Source: Priapulus caudatus (lineage: Eukaryota > Priapulida > Priapulimorpha > Priapulimorphida > Priapulidae). From it: DNA of 55,968 nucleotides. Below, in pieces: positions 34,701 to 51,461 of the stretch. A program made the translations under genes and the position numbers. Location of the stretch: the NCBI RefSeq assembly GCF_000485595.1, contig NW_014577287.1, forward strand, positions 264,134 to 320,101. Reading direction: 5' to 3'. A model generated the notes under the pieces. That model had not been told where the DNA came from and did no database searches. It saw only the letters and a program-made list of their open reading frames with translations. The first letter of the stretch is position 1; every line of letters begins with the position of its first letter.

Positions 34701-34743
34701 GCTTATCTAGATTTATTCTGTTTACGACGTGCACGACATCCAT
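28791..34743 (-). CDS. SFXN1: Sideroflexin (SFXN1/3 type), complete, nine exons
   Basis: Mitochondrial inner-membrane carrier; SFXN1 and SFXN3 import serine for one-carbon metabolism. Exons in transcript order: 34743-34577, 32102-31932, 31635-31537, 31073-30998, 30698-30613, 29890-29763, 29399-29300, 29059-29012, 28887-28791. All join in phase with GT-AG introns: 972 bases, 323 aa (human SFXN1 322). Visible signatures: [16 protein letters not shown] near the N-terminus, [10 protein letters not shown] (HPDTG at residues 81-85), [65 protein letters not shown] and the C-terminal [16 protein letters not shown] and LVFATPLCC favour SFXN1/3 over SFXN2, but paralogue choice within SFXN1/3 cannot be made. 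Start ATG 34743 has AAAATGG context. The gene is head to head with TMEM128. Introns hold at least three hAT-like elements. Confidence 0.96.
29975..30452. mobile_element. hAT-like non-autonomous element in a sideroflexin intron
   Basis: The ends CAGTGGCGTAG and CTACGCTACTG are inverted copies. An exact 8-bp duplication AATTGCGT flanks it (29967-29974 and 30453-30460). The interior has G and C runs and no transposase. Eight-base duplications and CAGTG ends are typical of hAT elements. Confidence 0.85.
32216..33367. mobile_element. hAT-like non-autonomous element in sideroflexin intron 1
   Basis: The ends CAGGCCTCAAATTAATATTT and the inverted CAGGCCTCAAAATACACGGG match closely. The exact 8-bp duplication GTGTCACA lies at 32208-32215 and 33368-33375. 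No transposase reading frame is seen in 1,152 bp. Confidence 0.85.
33698..34406. mobile_element. hAT-like element with CGGACT-type internal satellite
   Basis: The ends are CAGTGTTGTAGG and CTACAACACTG. The flanking octamers ctagtact and ctagtagt differ by one base. The interior is built of runs of GGACTCGGACTCGG and GGTCTCGG, plus a T/C-rich centre. It lies about 170 bp from sideroflexin exon 1. Confidence 0.75.
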
Positions 34744-35048
34744 TTTGATCACAGCCGTGCAGCTGATGAAAACGATATCCAATATACTACAGATCTACGC
34801 TTACACTAGTAATACTATTAGTTATAGTAATATTAATAAGTAATCTCTTCGTGTTTGAGACACACACGACTTTGGTACTTGACTCATTGCGAGATCGACT
34901 ACTAGGTCACGTGTTCACGGGGCAAAGCCGCAAAGGTTCTACAATAATGTGAAATTGCCTACGATTGGCTGTATTACATCCTACAAAGAGGATAACAGCC
35001 AATCGTTATCTGTGTAAGATAGGCCTACATCCCATGTTTGTTTATATC
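34744..35048. promoter_or_regulatory. Probable shared two-way promoter of sideroflexin and TMEM128
   Basis: Only 305 bp separate the start codons of the two divergent genes. Within it are an AP-1-type TGACTCA (34880-34886), an E-box CACGTG (34908-34913) and two CCAAT boxes facing each other: GATTGG (34963-34968) and CCAAT (34999-35003), set in inverted words CGATTGGCTGT and ACAGCCAATCG. Paired CCAAT boxes are common in divergent promoters bound by NF-Y. No TATA box is evident. Transcription start sites cannot be placed. Confidence 0.65.
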
Positions 35049-40909
<5,861 letters not shown>

Positions 40910-42640
40910 TTTTCTTACCTCAAAGCATTGAGACATGAATATGAACGAACTAGGGGGTAACCTGGTTGATACCGCTGCATGCATGTTCGTAATAGTTCTA
41001 TCAGTGCATGTGAGAGCACTGCTGCACCGTGCACGCTATGCATGCACACCCCTAGCCGTCCACGTAACCATGTTTTTCAATAAGTTAGTGTTCTTGGTTA
41101 TGTACAACTCGCGGTCAATAATTACCACATTGAGATGTAAATTTTCATTTTATTTTTAGGCAATTCAAAATGATGTGTACATTTAGCTGGAATGTGTTAG
41201 TGTAATATATATTTTTATAAATCGTAGCATCTAAACTTTCATTCATCAAAGAACATTTTACAAATGGTACAAATACCATAAACTAATGTAATAAATTCTT
41301 CTGTGATGCTACGTGCTACGTGCGTGCAACCCTTGCTATGCAACATTTCTATCCCTAACAATACAAAAATTAAAACGATTTTTCAAGTTGAATATTAAAG
41401 CATCTACATTGAAACATCTACAGTTCTATTTTATTTTATGTAGATAGGTGTTCACATCCAACTATAATTTTCAATGAGTTCACAAGACAGCATAAACAAA
41501 GACAAAATAACCTTTCTCCTGTTTTACAGACCCAATATGCTGATTGTATTTCCATTTTGAGATCATTTTTCACTTCGTACGAAATGTTTGGCGTATACAT
41601 AATCAGTTGTGAAACTATTACCTCTGAAAATTGCTTAAACCAATGTGATCATCCTTCCACTTGCCAAAAGGTTATTCTGCAGATAATACAGAAACAGCAC
41701 TTCCTTGTGGGGATCAAAACGTGGCAAAAAGGTTTTAATAGGTAGCCAAATGAGGAAAGTGTTTCATGAACCTTTAAAAATGAATTAAATGAATGAAACT
41801 AATGAGTGTAACAAGTGAATAAAAAAATGATACTGCGGCATTCAAACAACAAAAACGTGCTCTTTTTACCCTTTGACCTTTAATTATTGAACTCCAACGT
41901 CCAGGTCAGAACGTTATTTTTAACAAAAAATGCATTGTATGTACTTGCTCTGTTCTGCATCTGCAGGTCTGATCCTGAAAAATCTCTTTGGGTGACTGGG
42001 TCTGAAAGGTCATTTCTTAAAGAATGTTTGAAAGGCATGCGAGGAAGTGTGAATCTAAAACTGTTTTAAATTCATTAAACTTTTTTTGTGAAATGACCAC
42101 ATATCCCAATTCATCCAGAATGACCTATCTAAACTATGGTTACTGATAGTGATACATAGAGCTAGTTTAGGATAAAGAATCAAATAAAATACAAAACAAG
42201 TAAATTGCTACAAAAATATATTTAAAATTAAATAAATAGTATATGCAATATACGATAAAACAGTAAACTAACATTTATGTAACATTAACATCAATATAAG
42301 AGCTAGCACACTTCTAGATAAATTACCCAATATATATTATAATATAAATGACTATTTATAATATATATATAAATCCGGAGTGAATAAAAACAAACATTGG
42401 TTTTTATTTACTCCTGATATTATCAAGTGCCTATCGACACCAAGACAGTCAAGCAATAACTCCACGATACTGTTTGACTTGTTAGAAGTGAAGTCATGAC
42501 TGCACAACATACATAAACATATTATATAAAAACGAATTTGTAATCTGTCAGGTAATACGCTTCTGTAAGATGGAAGCACACATGCATTTCTTCGATCACA
42601 CAATTTTGTCAGGGGTGCGTTACAACTTGCTTGGCCACTG
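40910..42640. other. Convergent spacer between TMEM128 and arrestin 3' ends
   Basis: AT-rich untranslated and spacer sequence. No additional gene or well-defined repeat is seen. Confidence 0.5.
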
Positions 42641-45600
42641 CTATTGCAGGTTGTTGTAGTAAGGGTAACAGGGTGTGTACTTTAGGTCGCCCATCGTGTA
42701 CGCGTCATCATTGGAGTCTCGTGCGTCCACATTACTGTCCATGCACTCCATGTACGACGGTGGCACTACAATCAACAACGTGGGGTATAAACCCAAGAGC
42801 ACAATACATAAACAGTTTATGTGTCCTTGATAAGACAAAATGACATTACCCAACACCTATTCTCTGTTGAGTTACATGATTATATCTAGCTCTTGATATA
42901 CATTATTAACATAGCTTACAGATAAAAGGGGAAGAATATAGACAAACAGAAAGGTGAAACAATTCATTCCACCTGGAGCACAGTACCACCTCAATGATAC
43001 ACCATCACTGCTTTTTTTGTTGTTGTTAGTAGGTACTAGAGTTATTTTCCACAGGGCCATTCATAATTACCCCGCTCGGCCTATCCCAGGATGCATAATT
43101 TTCATACGGCATTGAGTAATGATTTTACAATATAATTTTTCTGAAAAATCTCTCTGTAGGTCATGCTGGGGATGGCACCTGCCAATAATCACCATGATCA
43201 CTAAACCTTGTCTAGCGAGACAGACAAGTTTGGTTTCGGTGCCTAGATATGACACGTATGACGCACAATGTAGGGCTACACTCAATGTTGCCTGTGGGAG
43301 CAATTACACGTTTGAATGTGTTTGTGTGCGTGCGTGCGTGCGTGTGTGTGTCTGTGTGTGCGTGTGAACGTGTGTCCATGTGAGGAGATAAAGACAGAGA
43401 CAGAGAGAGAGAGTGTGTGTTTGCGTGCGTGTGTTCGACCAATCAGAACGTAACAATATAACAAATAGTGACTATAAATTCCTGTTTGTTTCAAGTGGAA
43501 AACCACTCATCTGCACATTGGGAAAATATATATTAATGCCTCCAATACTTGGTCTTTGCATGAACTAAGGGACTTACATAAGTCTGGATAGATGTCATAT
43601 GCTGGCGGTACGACCGGTGCCGATGGGATTAAACAAGTGCCACGCCACTGAACAACGCCCCCTGCTGGGCATGATTCAGATGGTCCTTTCCCTGGACAGC
43701 GCATAGTCGCACCTGATCTATGGTTTTCTTGGGACTGAAGAGCATTGGAGAACGGAATCTGATCTTGGGCCTGCCATCCTTGGAACACACTCCGCAGTGG
43801 TATAGAACCGATAATGATTGGAAGCCTCACATCCAGATCCAATGCAGGTCCTGCTGGGCTGACCTCAACCTGACCACAGTGAAAATAAATTGTTCTTTCG
43901 TTGAAGTATGTTCTGTGCATGCTGTCTCACACAGATGATAGGATGGGTTTACTCTTCCCAATTCAAATGACTTAGAGACTCATCTCAGTAACAGTGAATA
44001 ATAGCCAACTAGCCATGGAATACAGCAGTAAAATATATCAGCAATCCGAAATGTTGGGAGCTCTACCAGAACAATATACATGATCATAAAGCATAGGTAG
44101 ACTGTTTGAGAAATAATTTATTGACGGAAGGCTAAACGTAAGCATTGAAGGTCGTAAATTTAAGCATTTTAGAATCATGCTTATCAGCCAAGAACCGAGT
44201 AACATGTAGCAAACTACAAACAGACAGCTTGAAACTTACATCAACAAAGTAATCGATGTCAATAATGTTGCAGCCAACGAGCTTGGATGGTGGTAAAGGC
44301 GGCACTCTCAATGGTTCATTGGTCCATGTCTCACCCTCTCGACGTTTTATCTCACCTTTGGAGATGAAGCCAATGACCTTAGAGACAGATCTCGTTTTGC
44401 TCCTTGCAGAAAATGTGGTAATCTGTAATTAAATGAAAGTGTCAATGACACTGTAGCTCACCTTGGATGTGATAGAAGAGGGAGGGCGGATATATAAAGC
44501 AAGAGTATATATGGGAGAACTCCCATTATATAGCATATCTCCCATTATATAGCATATCTCCCATTATATACTCTTGATAATGATATATGCATAAGTTTTG
44601 ATGCGAAAATAAATGTTTCAGATCTGAAAGTCTGAAATCTTGACGAGAGATGGCGCTACGCCTAAATGATCGCCATTTTGGTTTTCGNNNNNNNNNNNNN
44701 NNNNNNNNNNNNNNNNNNNNNNNNNNNNNNNNNNNNNNNNNNNNNNNNNNNNNNNNNNNNNNNNNNNNNNNNNNNNNNNNNNNNNNNNNNNNNNNNNNNN
44801 NNNNNNNNNNNNNNNNNNNNNNNNNNNNNNNNNNNNNNNNNNNNNNNNNNNNNNNNNNNNNNNNNNNNNNNNNNNNNNNNNNNNNNNNNNNNNNNNNNNN
44901 NNNNNNNNNNNNNNNNNNNNNNNNNNNNNNNNNNNNNNNNNNNNNNNNNNNNNNNNNNNNNNNNNNNNNNNNNNNNNNNNNNNNNNNNNNNNNNNNNNNN
45001 NNNNNNNNNNNNNNNNNNNNNNNNNNNNNNNNNNNNNNNNNNNNNNNNNNNNNNNNNNNNNNNNNNNNNNNNNNNNNNNNNNNNNNNNNNNNNNNNNNNN
45101 NNNNNNNNNNNNNNNNNNNNNNNNNNNNNNNNNNNNNNNNNNNNNNNNNNNNNNNNNNNNNNNNNNNNNNNNNNNNNNNNNNNNNNNNNNNNNNNNNNNN
45201 NNNNNNNNNNNNNNNNNNNNNNNNNNNNNNNNNNNNNNNNNNNNNNNNNNNNNNNNNNNNNNNNNNNNNNNNNNNNNNNNNNNNNNNNNNNNNNNNNNNN
45301 NNNNNNNNNNNNNNNNNNNNNNNNNNNNNNNNNNNNNNNNNNNNNNNNNNNNNNNNNNNNNNNNNNNNNNNNNNNNNNNNNNNNNNNNNNNNNNNNNNNN
45401 NNNNNNNNNNNNNNNNNNNNNNNNNNNNNNNNNNNNNNNNNNNNNNAGTATGTTACTCCTATGGAAGGGTTTGAACGTCCTATTTTGGAGCGACGCAGTC
45501 GACCTACTTTCGAGCCATGTCCACTTTTGGGCAAAAATGGAAATGGCCATAAGTCAGTTCAGGTTCAACGGATTTTGCTCATTTCTGGTATGTGAATGAA

Positions 45601-48600
45601 TAAGGACTGGCCCCAACGATAACTCAAGAACCGTTTGACCCACATGTTTCAAATTGCATACAGTTGTTACTCATATGGAGAGATTTGAACGTCCTATTTT
45701 GGAGCACGCCAGTCGACCTACTTTCGGAGCCACGTCTACTTTTTGCAAAAATGAAAATGGCCATCTAGATTTATTCAATTTTGTTAAATTTTGGTATATG
45801 AATGTGTAAGGCTAGACCCAAAACAGTTGTTACACCTATGGAAGAGATGACAACGTCCTATTATGTTTATTTCGTCTAACTGGTTAACAACTCTACAATC
45901 ATACCTATATCGTAATATTGTGTTTTAGATTCTTCGTTACAGTAATTTAATTGACTGGAATATTTTATTGTTTTTATTTGCGCGATATTTGAAAACCAAA
46001 ATGGCGATCAATTTAGGTTAAATAGCATTTAGGTATAAATATAATTGCACTTTTGTGATTAGCCCTTGGTCTGTAACGTGCAAAATAAATTGTCAAATAC
46101 GCAACTTTTTCGGGGTGGCAGCACGGTCGCAGGTGTCATGGCGCCGTTCAAATTTCGTAGCGTTGATGTGTAATTAATTATAACAATTAAATTAGGTATC
46201 TGGTGACAAATACATGTGGGTATAGACGATTTGTTATACAGTAAGTACAGTTGTATGCAGTAACATCCTAGAGGCTACTGTCCCTTTAATTATCCTTCAT
46301 ATGGAAAACTACAACTGTTCTCTAAACAAATGATGAATCATGCAAGTTCCATGTACCTTCATCTTTCTCATTTACTTACTAAGGAATGGATTATTATTAG
46401 AATAGTTATCTGACAGAATGGAGAATGGGAAAACAGATGGGAGTTATTACCACTGTAAGCTTTGCTTTAGAGTCGTTGCACTTTCGGTTTGTGTTGTTTT
46501 CAATTTCTGCCGAGACAAGAATGTTTTCTCCTGGTACATAGCCCATCCGAGGGATGCTTGCTTCACATGCAAGAGGTCCCTGCTTACAGCACCAACAGCA
46601 CACATACTTCTCATTGCGGCCAGACACATGACTCTAAAAATGACAAAAGACACAAGTGGCATTCATGATCTAGGGAACTCTATTCGTGTATGCAAACGTT
46701 CATTACCTCTTCACTTCAAACCCCCACAGCAGACATTATTTCTGGTCCAGTAACCATATGTACTGAAGTAGTAGTGCTCACACCTTAGTTTCGTCACAAG
46801 TACGCAAGAATACCTCGATTAACAACTACGCTCGCACACACCTCGGCTTGTGGCAAGACGTTCAAGTCAAGCACACTGACTACAGTGAACATCTCTTTAA
46901 CGGTGTGGTCAAACTTCCATGGCCGGTTTATGCAAGCTTTTGCATAATAGCGTACGCCACCATGTAGGCCTTCGAATGTTGAGGGTATCTGAGGCGGCAA
47001 CCGAATGGCAAAGTCAAAGGCATTCCTGCCAGCAGGCATCATTGGGTTATCTGATGATCCCGGTTCTGCACAAAATAAAAGGCAGTTGCTCAAAATAAAT
47101 ACATTTAATTTTTAATCAAGTTATCCTAGTTGCGACAGTCTATGATTGTAGGCCCATGCTATTAACGCTGAGAGGGTCTATGTCCCCCAGGGTACTGCCG
47201 GAACGTACCCTGGTACTAAATACTACTATCTAATATGCCGGACCGTACCTCGCCTACTCCATTAACGAGTCTAGGGAGTCGCCTACGCCTACTCCCTAAC
47301 CCTAACCATATCAGCTAGATAGTTACCAGGGTAGGTTCCGGTATACTGGACCGTACCCAAAGTACGTTCCGGCAGTATCCTGGGGGACATAGACCCTATG
47401 AGCGCTATTAACTGATGCATACCTTATAAGATCTGTGACACAAATATTATATACGATACCTTTTGTAAACAGAATAATTTCATGGTTGAAGTAGAGCTCG
47501 TCGTTATTATAATGGACGATGTGCGTGTGTTTGTGCTTTCCACTCCCACTGCTGCGGTGCTCTATCCAATGCACCTTAGCAGCACCATTAAGAATCAACC
47601 TGAGCCCTAAATTTAAGAAACTTAAAACGTAAAAATTACAGAGGTACGTACACTCATGATAGCATTGATGAATCATCACAAATAAATTAGAGTGCCGTTA
47701 GAATAGCCGTTAATTGAACAGTTCTCGATATATATGATTAAATACACAATTACATATAAGATATATATTAAAGTCAATTATGTCACGGTCTGTGATAACA
47801 TTCCTAAAGTGACCTTTGTGTTGAACATGATGCAAGAACTATAAAATAATTTTATAATTTAGTTCATCATTAATTATAGCTCAGAGGGATCACAGTTTAG
47901 ATAGCATAACCAACAAGTCATACAAGTTATAGTCAACCACAAAAGTTAGGCAAGGAAACAAAAGGAATAGGATCTTGCATTAACAGGTGTTACAGGTACG
48001 TGCAAGTTCAACAGATCATACATGCAGAAACTATCGATCCGTGTGGGCCCCAGAGAGGTGTTGATATCTATAACAATGTACTGTATGCTGATCATTAAAC
48101 CGGTCCATGCAGGACCTATCAATCATTGGTTGACAGGGTTCTGGCCCAAATTAAGAATATCTGAGAGCACCTAAACTATATACTGTGTCCCTTTAAGAAT
48201 CATTTACTACATAATGATGAAACACAGACAATGATATTATAATTACGACATGTACGCTGCAGTTATAGCTCACATACATGAAATAACCGTTAAAGCGACC
48301 GTTGAAACTATACTGCTCTATGGAGCAGACTCGTGGACACTCACAAAATCGCTATCAAAAACACTCGATGGAAAATACACTAAGATGTTTAGTGCTAGCC
48401 TATATACAATAATCCTGGAAGTCACACACACCAACAAAGTATTGTATGGGAAACTGCCACGAATGTCTTCAGTCGTCAAAAGTAGACGACTTGCATTGGC
48501 GGGTCGCATTTCCCGTCATGAAGAGCCCGCAGCGAAGTTACTGCTGTGGTCGCCAGATTCCAGGCGTCGTGTCGGTCGACCCAATATCACCCTGAAATCC

Positions 48601-48905
48601 CTACTACTTGAAGACACTGGACTCGAACCAGTCGAAATGAAAGTGGCGATGCAAGATAGATGCTCATGGAGGAAAAACTGCCAACGCGACGGAAGTCGGA
48701 TGAATGAACGAACAGGAAATAAACTTAATCCTTCCATATAGTAAGTCATTGCCAATTGTTCAGTTTGTAATTACTGATTACCTCTCATAGACATGGGTTC
48801 ATTGAGTTCCACTATCACTTGTCCAGAAAGCACCTGTCCTGCATAGTACACTGGTACTGGTTGTGTGTTATAAAACAATATCTGGAATGCTTTCAACTTC
48901 CCCAT
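42641..48905 (-). CDS. Alpha-arrestin (ARRDC2/3/4 type), complete, seven exons
   Basis: Adaptor that links membrane proteins to NEDD4-family ubiquitin ligases for sorting or breakdown. Exons in transcript order: 48905-48782, 47606-47460, 47065-46842, 46633-46451, 44422-44240, 43869-43578, 42765-42641. All phases agree; 1,278 bases give 425 aa (human ARRDC3 414). The N-terminal MGKLKAFQILFYNTQPVPVY and GQVLSGQVIVELNEP are the arrestin N fold. VCCWCCKQGPLACEASIPRM then GYVPGENILVSAEIENNTNR is the family's CCWCC block starting the C domain, followed by RVPPLPPSKLVGCNIIDIDY and RLPIIIGSIPL. Two PPxY motifs lie in the tail: PPAY (about 375-378) and PPSY (386-389). Intron 4 holds the 759-N gap and an inverted repeat; intron 1 holds a LINE fragment in the opposite sense. 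Paralogue within ARRDC2/3/4 is unresolved. Confidence 0.95.
44451..44687. repeat. Dispersed AGCTCA repeat, left piece before the gap
   Basis: GTGTCAATGACACTGTAGCT continues CACCTTGGATGTGATAGAAG, the same as at 49632. The stretch GAGAGATGGCGCTACGCCTA ending CGCCATTTTGGTTTTCG also recurs at 49842. Three 22-bp copies of ATATCTCCCATTATATAGC lie inside (44512-44575). Confidence 0.8.
44688..45446. other. Assembly gap (759 N)
   Basis: A run of N inside arrestin intron 4 is flanked by opposite-facing copies of one repeat. Long apparent reading frames across it are artefacts. Confidence 0.99.
45447..46020. repeat. Dispersed AGCTCA repeat, right piece, inverted
   Basis: Two tandem units of roughly 200 bp (GTTACTC..TATGGA..GTTTGAACGTCCTATTTTGGA) are followed by GCGCGATATTTGAAAACCAA. 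The whole is the reverse complement of 49860-50400. Confidence 0.8.
47167..47403. mobile_element. Short TIR element with telomere-like interior (type 2, copy 2)
   Basis: The ends GCTGAGAGGGTCTATGTCCC and, inverted, GCTCATAGGGTCTATGTCCC pair for over 20 bp. The exact 9-bp duplication GCTATTAAC lies at 47158-47166 and 47404-47412. The interior has CTCGCCTACTCCATTAACG and CCCTAACCCTAACC-like units, shared with 35936-36226. It sits in arrestin intron 2. Confidence 0.85.
48279..48741 (+). mobile_element. LINE reverse-transcriptase C-terminal fragment
   Basis: The frame encodes ETILLYGADSWTLTKSLSKT, LDGKYTKMF, LYGKLPRMSSVVKSRRLALA, GRISRHEEPAAKLLLW and DRCSWRKNCQ. This order is the end of the reverse transcriptase of a common class of animal non-LTR retrotransposon (pattern LLYGxExWTLTK ... 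LDGxYTRML ... LAGHxxRH ... LLxDTGL). Only the C-terminal tail remains, in arrestin intron 1, opposite to the host gene. Confidence 0.85.
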
Positions 48906-49016
48906 TGTATTGGCTGATGCTCAAATGTGCCTGGAAAGTCATAATGAAAGTGTTTATAAAAAATTAATTGAGTTTGTATTGGCCAGACTATACAACTGTC
49001 TTTATATTACTACACA

Positions 49017-49056
<40 letters not shown>
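49017..49056. repeat. (TA)n microsatellite
   Basis: A TA dinucleotide run lies upstream of the arrestin gene start. Confidence 0.95.
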
Positions 49057-49064
<8 letters not shown>

Positions 49065-49629
49065 CATCTCTTTGTGTATTTATGCATGAATAGACATACA
49101 TATGATATACATGTATTACCTGACAAGGGGCAAATATCATACGTGTGGCAAATAAGTAGAGATTCGACCTGTACACACCTTTTACATTTTATCTGGTATT
49201 TCTCTGATCTTGCATGAACTCCACTGGCACTGGTCGTATGCACTGCTTCAACATTTGTTAGTTATTTCATGTTCATGTCTCGTATCATACATCAAACAGT
49301 GCTTGCACATTCAATTCAGCCAAGTTGGATCTCTATGATTCAATTATTTCTGTAAAGCATAGAGCAAAATCAAACAGTGGTTAGATAAACCAAGGCATAA
49401 TTTGAGAGGTAAATGATACCTTCACATAGTGAAAGTTGTACCATAAATATAAGGTGTAGCGGCATAATTCCACCCAAGTGCCACCCAATGAAAATATGCC
49501 CGTATATTCCCTTGCTTTCCTTATAACAACTTGTATGCCTACAACACTAGCTGCTCCTGCCACGTACCACTGTAAACGTGTAGTGTACACATAAGAGACA
49601 GGCCCTTGGAACAAAGTCACTAATAAATG

Positions 49630-50516
49630 AAAGTGTCAATGACACTATAGCTCACCTTGGGTGTGATAGAAGACGGAGATGATATTTAAAATTTGGTAAG
49701 TGTTTCATTTATGACGGACCGAAATGTGATCAAATGTCCTTACTCCCCGTTTTATACTAATAGAAATTTCACTGTTTTGTTTCAGGCTTAGTTCTGATGT
49801 GAAAATAAATGTTTCATATCTGAAAGTCTGAAATCTGGGCGAGAGATGGCGCTACGCCTAAATGATCGCCATTTTGGTTTTCGATTATCGCGCAAATAAA
49901 TGCAATAAACTATTCCAGTCAAATTACTGTAATGAAAAATCTAAAACACAATATTACACGTAGGTATGATTAGGTAGGTAGGTAGGTAGGTAAATTTAAC
50001 AAAATCGAATAAATCTAGATGGATATTTTCATTTTTGCCAAAAAGTGGGCATGGCTCGAAAGTACGTCGACTGGCGTGCTCCTAAATAAGACGTTCAAAT
50101 CTCTCCCATAGGAGTAACAACTGTATGCAATTTGAAACATGTGGGTCAAACGATTCTTGAGTTATCGTTGACCGTAGGCAGTCACTGAAATGCATAATGA
50201 AATTGCTAAAATCTACCTAATTTGCATAATTTAAAAAAAATATCAAAACGCCTGTGATATTTATTCTTACTGACTTATGACCATTTCCATTTTTGCCAAA
50301 AAGTGGGCGTGGCTCGAAAGTAGGCCAACTGGCGTGCTCCATAATAGGACGTTCACATCTCTCCCATAAGAGTAACAACGGTATGCAATTTGAAACATGT
50401 GGGTCAAAACGGTTCTCAAGTTATCGTTGACCGTAGCCAAATGTTGACGGACGGACAGACGTACGACACCCCATGGCAATAGCTCATCTTGACGATGTCA
50501 ATGTGAGCTAAAAATA
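49630..50516. repeat. Dispersed AGCTCA repeat, full copy
   Basis: It opens with GTGTCAATGACACTATAGCT and closes with AGCTCATCTTGACGATGTCA then ATGTGAGCTAAAA. Two internal units carry GGGCATGGCTCGAAAGTA/GGGCGTGGCTCGAAAGTA and TGCAATTTGAAACATGTGGG. The AGCTCA hairpin and the GACGGACGGACAGACG stretch match 15468-15560 on the other strand. About 890 bp, non-coding. Confidence 0.75.
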
Positions 50517-50721
50517 TAGTCATCGAATTTCTAAACTGCAGCCTAATTATTCTTTGTGCTACTGTAATAGCAATATATCAACTGACTTTCCTAATAAAAC
50601 TTTGTATGCCTACAATACTATCTGTTCCTCCCACTCACTGCTGTGAATGCACTGCCAGCACATAAATGTAAATTAATGATACTATAACTCTATTTTATTA
50701 ATAAGCATGCGATGCATGCAT

Positions 50722-51461
50722 CAGGCTTTCATTTTTAAGGGGCGCGATCGCGCTCGCGCTCCACCGCGCACCCGAAATTGTGCCATGGTGCGCGCATCAT
50801 CGCGCCTCATAAAAGTGGTTGAAATCGCGCACCAAAAGTATGTCTATTATGTTGAAATAGCGCTCCATAGAGTTCTCAATGTAGAGGGGTACAAAAGGGT
50901 TAGCAACACACAACAATTTGTGGTGTGTAAGTAACTGAACGTATGGCAGAGGTACAGGTCTGGTTACTACCCTCCGGTTTATATATATATATAAATACAA
51001 CTAAACAACAGCATCCAAATACAGGTACCTATACGGTAGCCACAAGTTACCTGCTCGTTTTCTACTATACGTGGCAAGAAGTGGTTTTCTGCCGACGTGA
51101 AACAGTCGTAGGGCTGGAGGGGCTACATACGTGGCTACTACGTACAAGTAATTTGGCTAGTTTGTTGATGAATTTTGATGATATTTTGTGCTGAAATATG
51201 CAGGTACATGGATTAGAATCTCTAAGGAGCTCTCCATCATCCCTTTTAAAGGTGTGATTTTTAGTGGAGCTCTCCATCATGCCTCTTAAGGGTGTGATTT
51301 TTTAGTGGAGCTCTCCATCATGCCTCTTAAGAGTGTGATTTTTTAGTGGAGCTCTCCATCATGCCTCTTAAGGGTGTGATTATGGAGCGTGAAAAGTCCC
51401 CCTATGGTGTCCTAGGGGAGTCATTAGTAGTCCTCCTGTACTATTCAAATCTGAAAGCCTG
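50722..51461. mobile_element. TIR element holding a 41-bp tandem repeat
   Basis: The ends CAGGCTTTCATTTTTAAG and, inverted, CAGGCTTTCAGATTTGAA match. Flanking octamers are similar but not identical. The start is CG-rich (GGGGCGCGATCGCGCTCGCG). Four units of 40-41 bp (GGAGCTCTCCATCATGCCTC) lie at 51226-51381. Probably hAT-like. Confidence 0.65.

Noticed and set aside
44618-45595. Four long reading frames (over 270 codons) on both strands
   Set aside because: They run through the 759-N gap and are made of unknown residues.
50747-50810. CG-rich block as a CpG-island promoter
   Set aside because: It is the end of a TIR element (50722-51461) with no gene beginning nearby.
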